Source: Athripsodes cinereus (taxonomy: Eukaryota; Arthropoda; Insecta; Trichoptera; Leptoceridae). Taken from it: a stretch of DNA of 64,000 nt. Within the stretch, counting starts at the first letter, position 1, and each line of letters begins with the position of its first letter. Shown in pieces: positions 58,871 through 64,000 of this stretch. The position numbers and the translations under genes were made by a program. Under the pieces are notes generated by a model, which ran no database searches, was not told the DNA's origin, and saw only the letters and a program-made list of their open reading frames with translations. The DNA is taken from positions 19,290,713 through 19,354,712 of the forward strand of contig OX388309.1 of the NCBI GenBank assembly GCA_947579605.1. The letters run 5' to 3'.

Positions 58871-61800
58871 TTGAAGAAAATTTTCGGTACCATTTTTCAC
58901 TTCTTCTTACACCATGGATTATTTTATGTTTTACGCTGGTCGCAATGTCAACCATTACACAAAGCTAAAAAAATGTATTACATAAATAATAATATGAAAG
59001 ATGAGATTTCATGGAACTGCGAATAAAAGAATTAAGCGATATCTACTATCCAGCATTATCTTATATCTCATAAAGGAACCAGAGTGATAACCTATACATG
59101 TTAAAAATATTGACTGAAACTACTCCATTTTAACAAGGATGACATATGAATGCAAACTCTTAATTACTGTTTGTACATATACGCTACGTACAGCAAAAAA
59201 AAAACATATGTTTAATATGACATTCAAGAAATACTCAGTTTTATATGACACATGTAATCTCACAATATTGCATACAAATGCTCGTACGATAATAATAATA
59301 ATAATATGGCAGATGTCTCGTCGTCACATCACATATTTATTTATTTGGGTCAAAAGTAATCTGGATCATTTATTACAGCAAGCTATATATCTAAATACAG
59401 AATTGATGTAGGTTCACATATTACCAATACACGCACGCATATTGGATTAAAGTGTACGTATAGTGCCACTCAATCGGAAATATTGCTAAACGTTATGCAC
59501 ATGTACATAATGCTGTAGTAACAATACGTAGTCATAGGTTATGAAACAGAATTAATACAATCCGCGATAAACTTACGCAAATGATAATATAATTTGATGA
59601 ACAAATCAGCAAGACTGACGCCATTGCATACAATATTGTAATAAAGTGTACTTAATATGTATGTGTATAGGATTCACACATTGTACGAGTAAGATTTTTG
59701 ATCAAATATAATATACATATTTTATTTATTTATTCAAACAAACTAACACCAACACATACTTTGTAATAATTGAAAATATTCTGAAAAAAAACACCATGGA
59801 TTAAAGATGTTCATTTCATTAGTTCATTATTTAGTTTAAGTAATTTATTCATACGTTTTATATGAATTAAAAGTTATTGTTTCAAGAGTCTGACTTAGAA
59901 AGTGATTGAAGCGCAAGTAGTGTATAAAGTTGATGTTTCATTTTCTATACCAACCACTGAATAGATACAGCAGTAAGCCAGTAAGGAATGCATAGATAAT
60001 TTATTATCCTAGTCTGGAGAGTGATACAGGTCGTAGTAGTTTAAATAATGAAATTAAAAATCGTTCTTCGTTTTGACTATTTTCGGGGACAAATTTATTT
60101 TTATTAACAAGGTCAAACGTAAAATGTGTCAAGAAGATTCAGGATTAATTCTGGCTTACTTATTTTCATTGATCGTCCGTGTAATTTGTTCTTGTAAATA
60201 ATGATAAAATCATTTTCCGAACGAAATACCATACCTTGAACTTCTTAAACAAACAATAATCTCAAATTATGAAACATGTAAAAGTAAATAAAGAAGTAGG
60301 TAGTGATTTGTTTAGATTGTATTTAGGTACATCGTTTATATTTGCGTATGTAAACTTCGCAATAAATATGGATCCGAAGGTTAAAGCTAACTGTTATTAC
60401 TCATATTACTAACCAACACTAAATACTTAATAAATTATTTATTAAATTTAGTAAAGAGAACATGACGAACGGTTAACAATTTAATTTTCTTGTTATTAAA
60501 TTATTTAACGTTATTTTTGTATGTTCGTTTAAAAATAATACTAACTTTATTTGGATAGACACCATATAACAAGCCTTATATCAAAGCACCTTGAATTGTA
60601 ATTATTTCCTAAGTATCTCTATACTATTATTCTACAAGGATTACAGACGCTATAGTCCATTGTATACAATCAGCAAATTGTTTTCACTGCTATGGTAGCA
60701 ATATTTCCGCTTGGCCGATTTCCTTGAAAGCACTAGTCAGTCAGTTTTGGAACAGATGGTCAATGGAGGATGTTAATGTTATTAAACAGATTAACGTTGC
60801 ATCAAGTGAACCAGAAACCAAACCGACAAGAGGAAACAGGTGCACATTCTGCCCCGTGCTTCGATAAAATAAGGTGATATTTTGCCAAATATTAAATGAT
60901 TATTTTATCCTCGTACTCCCACTTAAAACAAAGAATACTTAAAAGTTATAAATATAAACCTCGTAAATAAATAATAATTATTTATTTATTTATTTATTTA
61001 TTATTACAATATACGGCGTGAGCCTTTTACATGTATAAAATAAAATTGTAGAAATTGCATGACAGACAATGTCGAAACATAAGTCAGTTTGTACTTGAAT
61101 CGAGACGAAAAAACATAGATCTGTAGTTTTTCCCTTTCGCGCTAAATAATTTTTTTTTTTATTTATTTTATTCTTTTTTTCAAAATTACAAATAAAAACA
61201 AAACTTAACATAATTTACCATTTACAATAATTTTACTCCACTCCTTTTAAGCAACTTAATGCTTGTGTAAGGAGTGGAATACATGATACATTTTTCGAGC
61301 ACTTATTAATATGTATTCATCTTTATTTCAAATAATATTTACTAGAGCAAAATGTACGTCTTTACGCATCACTGATATAAAACATAATATGATTATAAAA
61401 AATGAAAAATATCTCAGCTAATAACACCTAAGGATATTACAAATTAGATTACAAGAATAATAATTGGAAGAATCATTGCAATAAAGATCTACTAAGTGGA
61501 AAAAAGTAAACATTTATGTAAGAGTCTTACGTAGAAATAATAATAACATTACCTTCTCTGTGCCTCGTGATGTGTAAACATCTTATGATATTTAACAAGA
61601 ACTCTTCTTGAGTATGTATACAATTTTCTACTTGCTCTATTTCTTTTCAAAGGGATTCATGGGAATATGATGCGTTGATTGTAACAACTGAACATTATCT
61701 TATTTAATCCCTCAGAAAGTTCCCATTGTTAAGAATGCACCACAATAACTATCAACATCTTAACTAGTCAAACAGACCGTGAATGAGTCAATTATCAAGC

Positions 61801-62950
61801 ATATATAAATATATATATCTTCATGTGCTCATGTAATATGTACCTACTTAGTAGACTTGTGTGAAAGGAAATTGAGACAATTTCCGATGAATTCTGAGAC
61901 CTGAGATAGAATCATACGTAATTGTCCATTACCACGAACTATTTAATTGAAAGACCTGAGTTCATGGTTAAATATTTCATATACAGTTTCGGTTATTCAA
62001 AGATTGAGACAAAGAAATAAAATACTGTAATTGATAAATAATATTACGAAATACGTTAAAATTTTGAAATAGGTATGTGTAATTAATTAAAGTAGACTGC
62101 AATTTCGTGCTTCTTATAAACACCTCCGTTATTAAAATATGTAGTTTCTTCTTGTCTGGAAAGCACTAAGTAAACTGTAAAAATTTAAGTATTTATTAGC
62201 TAACAATATTGTTAAATACGATGGGGAACTTCATAAGTCAGAAAGTGGGCTCATTACTAAGTAGATACCTTTTTCAGTATTTTTTGTTTAATAATATCGT
62301 ACACCTAAATTGAATGTGAAAAAAGTTTTGATGAATAAAAAAAATAGTTAAAGTTACATAATTTTACTACAAACGTTGGTCAATGATCAAAGCTCGACAT
62401 TAATTATTAATAAAACATGTTTCAATTTCGTTTTCAATTTACTAGTAATAATTTTAAAACATCGACTAATGAATAGTGTACCTACGAGATATGCAAATTG
62501 TTTATCCTCTTTCGTCTTTTAATGCTTTTTTCGAGATTGAGGCAGAAATAGGTCTAATTCATTCAGAATGATGATGTGCAAAATTAATTAATTAACCATC
62601 TTACGTTATCGTAAGATATAATAGTACAGGAACAGTTTTCTGTGAAAAAGATTTATCCAGATCATTGAGATCCTCGTAAACGAAAAAAAAAACAATGTAT
62701 ACATAAATTAACAGGAATCTTAATCAGGTGAATAATATATAATATGAATGTGACAAGTTTTTTTTTAAGTGAATCTACATATTCTATATAGCTTATGTTG
62801 TCACGTATGTTTTTGAATTAGGTATGTTTGTCTGGTGAAGAAACCACGTTGAGTGGAGACAGGTCATTTTGTGCATAGAATGAAAAGGGATTGCAAAATA
62901 AAAAAGGTTATGCTAATCTCCATCCTTTGCAGAAGAACAATGTGTGGTTG
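58871..62950. other. AT-rich, no recognised gene; one microsatellite
   Basis: A (TTTA)n run at 60979-61004. Frames at 59139-59411 and 60990-61211 lack motifs. Confidence 0.5.
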
Positions 62951-63024
62951 TGTTTGTGTTTTGTAAATCACCGGGTGTCCGAGTAGAATGTTCCGTCTTC
63001 TTCGTACATAGTACGTAGTTGGCA

Positions 63025-63100
63025 TTAGGTAGTCGGCTCAGTGAGATACGGCGGCCAGTGACGTCACGCAACAAGAAGTCACCGACCTGACCTTGGTTAA
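63025..63100 (+). promoter_or_regulatory. candidate promoter or enhancer patch
   Basis: A GC-richer island in AT-rich surroundings with an arthropod-type initiator TCAGT (63038-63042), a perfect CRE TGACGTCA (63059-63066) and TGACCTTGG (63088-63096), the reverse complement of a CCAAGGTCA nuclear-receptor monomer site of the FTZ-F1 type. No downstream coding exon is visible in the window. The three motifs each occur by chance, but their clustering in an isolated GC patch is suggestive. Confidence 0.35.
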
Positions 63101-63179
63101 ACCAGGTGTGTGAAACTAAACTCTATCCAATAATGTAATATTTGTTCAAAGTACACGCTGTACATTGTGTGTCCTTCAA

Positions 63180-64000
63180 AGTTACTCGCATTAAAAGTAA
63201 TTAATTCTCGTTAATGCCAGCCATACTCGAGCAACAAGTGACGAGCACTTAAACACAAATGTGTTATACTTTGATATCATCAATCAAACCCCACTCATTT
63301 GTCATTATGTGACAATTAAAAAAAAACATTCTCTATTGCGAGGTAAGTAATCAGTAGTCTGATGGTGACGTCTAGATCTCTCAATGGATAAATTAAGACT
63401 ACCAGAAGATTTAGACTACTTTACAAGCATAATTTTGTAAAAATGCTTCCCAGCAAAGCAAGTTTCATTTTTATACATCAAAATAAACACATTTTAATCT
63501 GATTGGTTCAAAATTAACCGCAATGGTAGATTAAAAGACGAAACTCTAAATTCAAATTCAAACCAACACAAATAATTCTTATTATCTATTTGTATCACAC
63601 TTGTTTATGTCAAAATACAAAAACAGCTTAATGAAAGCGAGATTAATTGGCTAAAAAAAATGAATTGTTCAATTTGATCATTTCTATGGACCATTGGATT
63701 TTGATAACAAATTATGTACATCGATATTTATTCCACAACTGTACCCACGTAACACAAGCGGAAAATTATACTAAAATTTTCACACACTTGATTATGACAA
63801 AAAATATAATTATATAAATAATGTCTTTAATACTAATTTTGAATATATTGCAAGAAACATCGACCCCGAGATTTATTATACAAACTGGAAATCGAACGTA
63901 GATGCAGGCAAATCAAACGTAATTCTTATAATAAAAAAATATATCCAATATAATACGTTTCCATGTTATTATTGAGTGATATAAAATAATAAAAACAATC
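63180..64000. other. no recognisable feature
   Basis: AT-rich up to the window edge; no open frames of note. Confidence 0.5.

Overview
The window is AT-rich eukaryotic DNA, almost certainly from an insect and possibly a hemipteran (the species is not determinable from sequence alone). Grounds: decayed non-LTR retrotransposons, tRNA-derived SINEs, hAT-like and other TIR elements, a BEL/Pao retrotransposon, and many short GTAGGTA/TACCTAC motifs in a low-GC background. I recognise no host protein-coding gene, rRNA or functional tRNA. The window reads as an intergenic or intronic region built from nested transposable elements.

Layout. 0-2.4 kb: edge of a non-LTR reverse transcriptase, a decayed LINE tail and a minus-strand SINE. 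4.4-7.0 kb: two TIR DNA elements, one carrying a LINE 3' end broken by an exact 131-bp tandem duplication. 7.5-9.2 kb: an interleaved direct-repeat block. 10.3-10.8 kb: a minus-strand LINE tail. 11.466-17.241 kb: a very young LTR retrotransposon with 1738-bp LTRs, a 4-bp target duplication and a single Gag-like ORF ending in a hydrophobic segment, with no pol. 19.2-20.85 kb: a duplication that copied one segment directly and part of it inverted. 21.4-21.9 kb: three 159-bp repeats. 22.4-23.3 kb: one LINE inserted into another in opposite orientation. 25-39 kb: quiet AT-rich DNA with scattered LINE tails and SINEs. 42.4-45.0 kb: a 2.6-kb hAT-like element with perfect 8-bp target duplications, inserted in a CR1/L2-like LINE; it holds a pair of inverted MITEs, a SINE-like unit, a LINE fragment and a 95-bp minisatellite. 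46.335-52.834 kb: a complete, apparently intact BEL/Pao element with one 1697-codon Gag-Pol frame, near-identical LTRs and a 5-bp target duplication. 52.8-64 kb: AT-rich, one SINE, a small tandem duplication and a short GC-richer patch near 63.05 kb with promoter-like motifs.

How the parts relate. The BEL/Pao element has every domain needed to move itself. The 11.5-17.2 kb element has no enzymes, so its young insertion implies help in trans, not necessarily from BEL/Pao. The SINEs (26.6, 58.7, 35.3 and 2.3 kb) depend on some LINE; which one is not shown here. The strongest candidates for something undescribed are the Gag-only LTR element with a membrane-segment tail and the hAT composite containing a near-kilobase palindrome.
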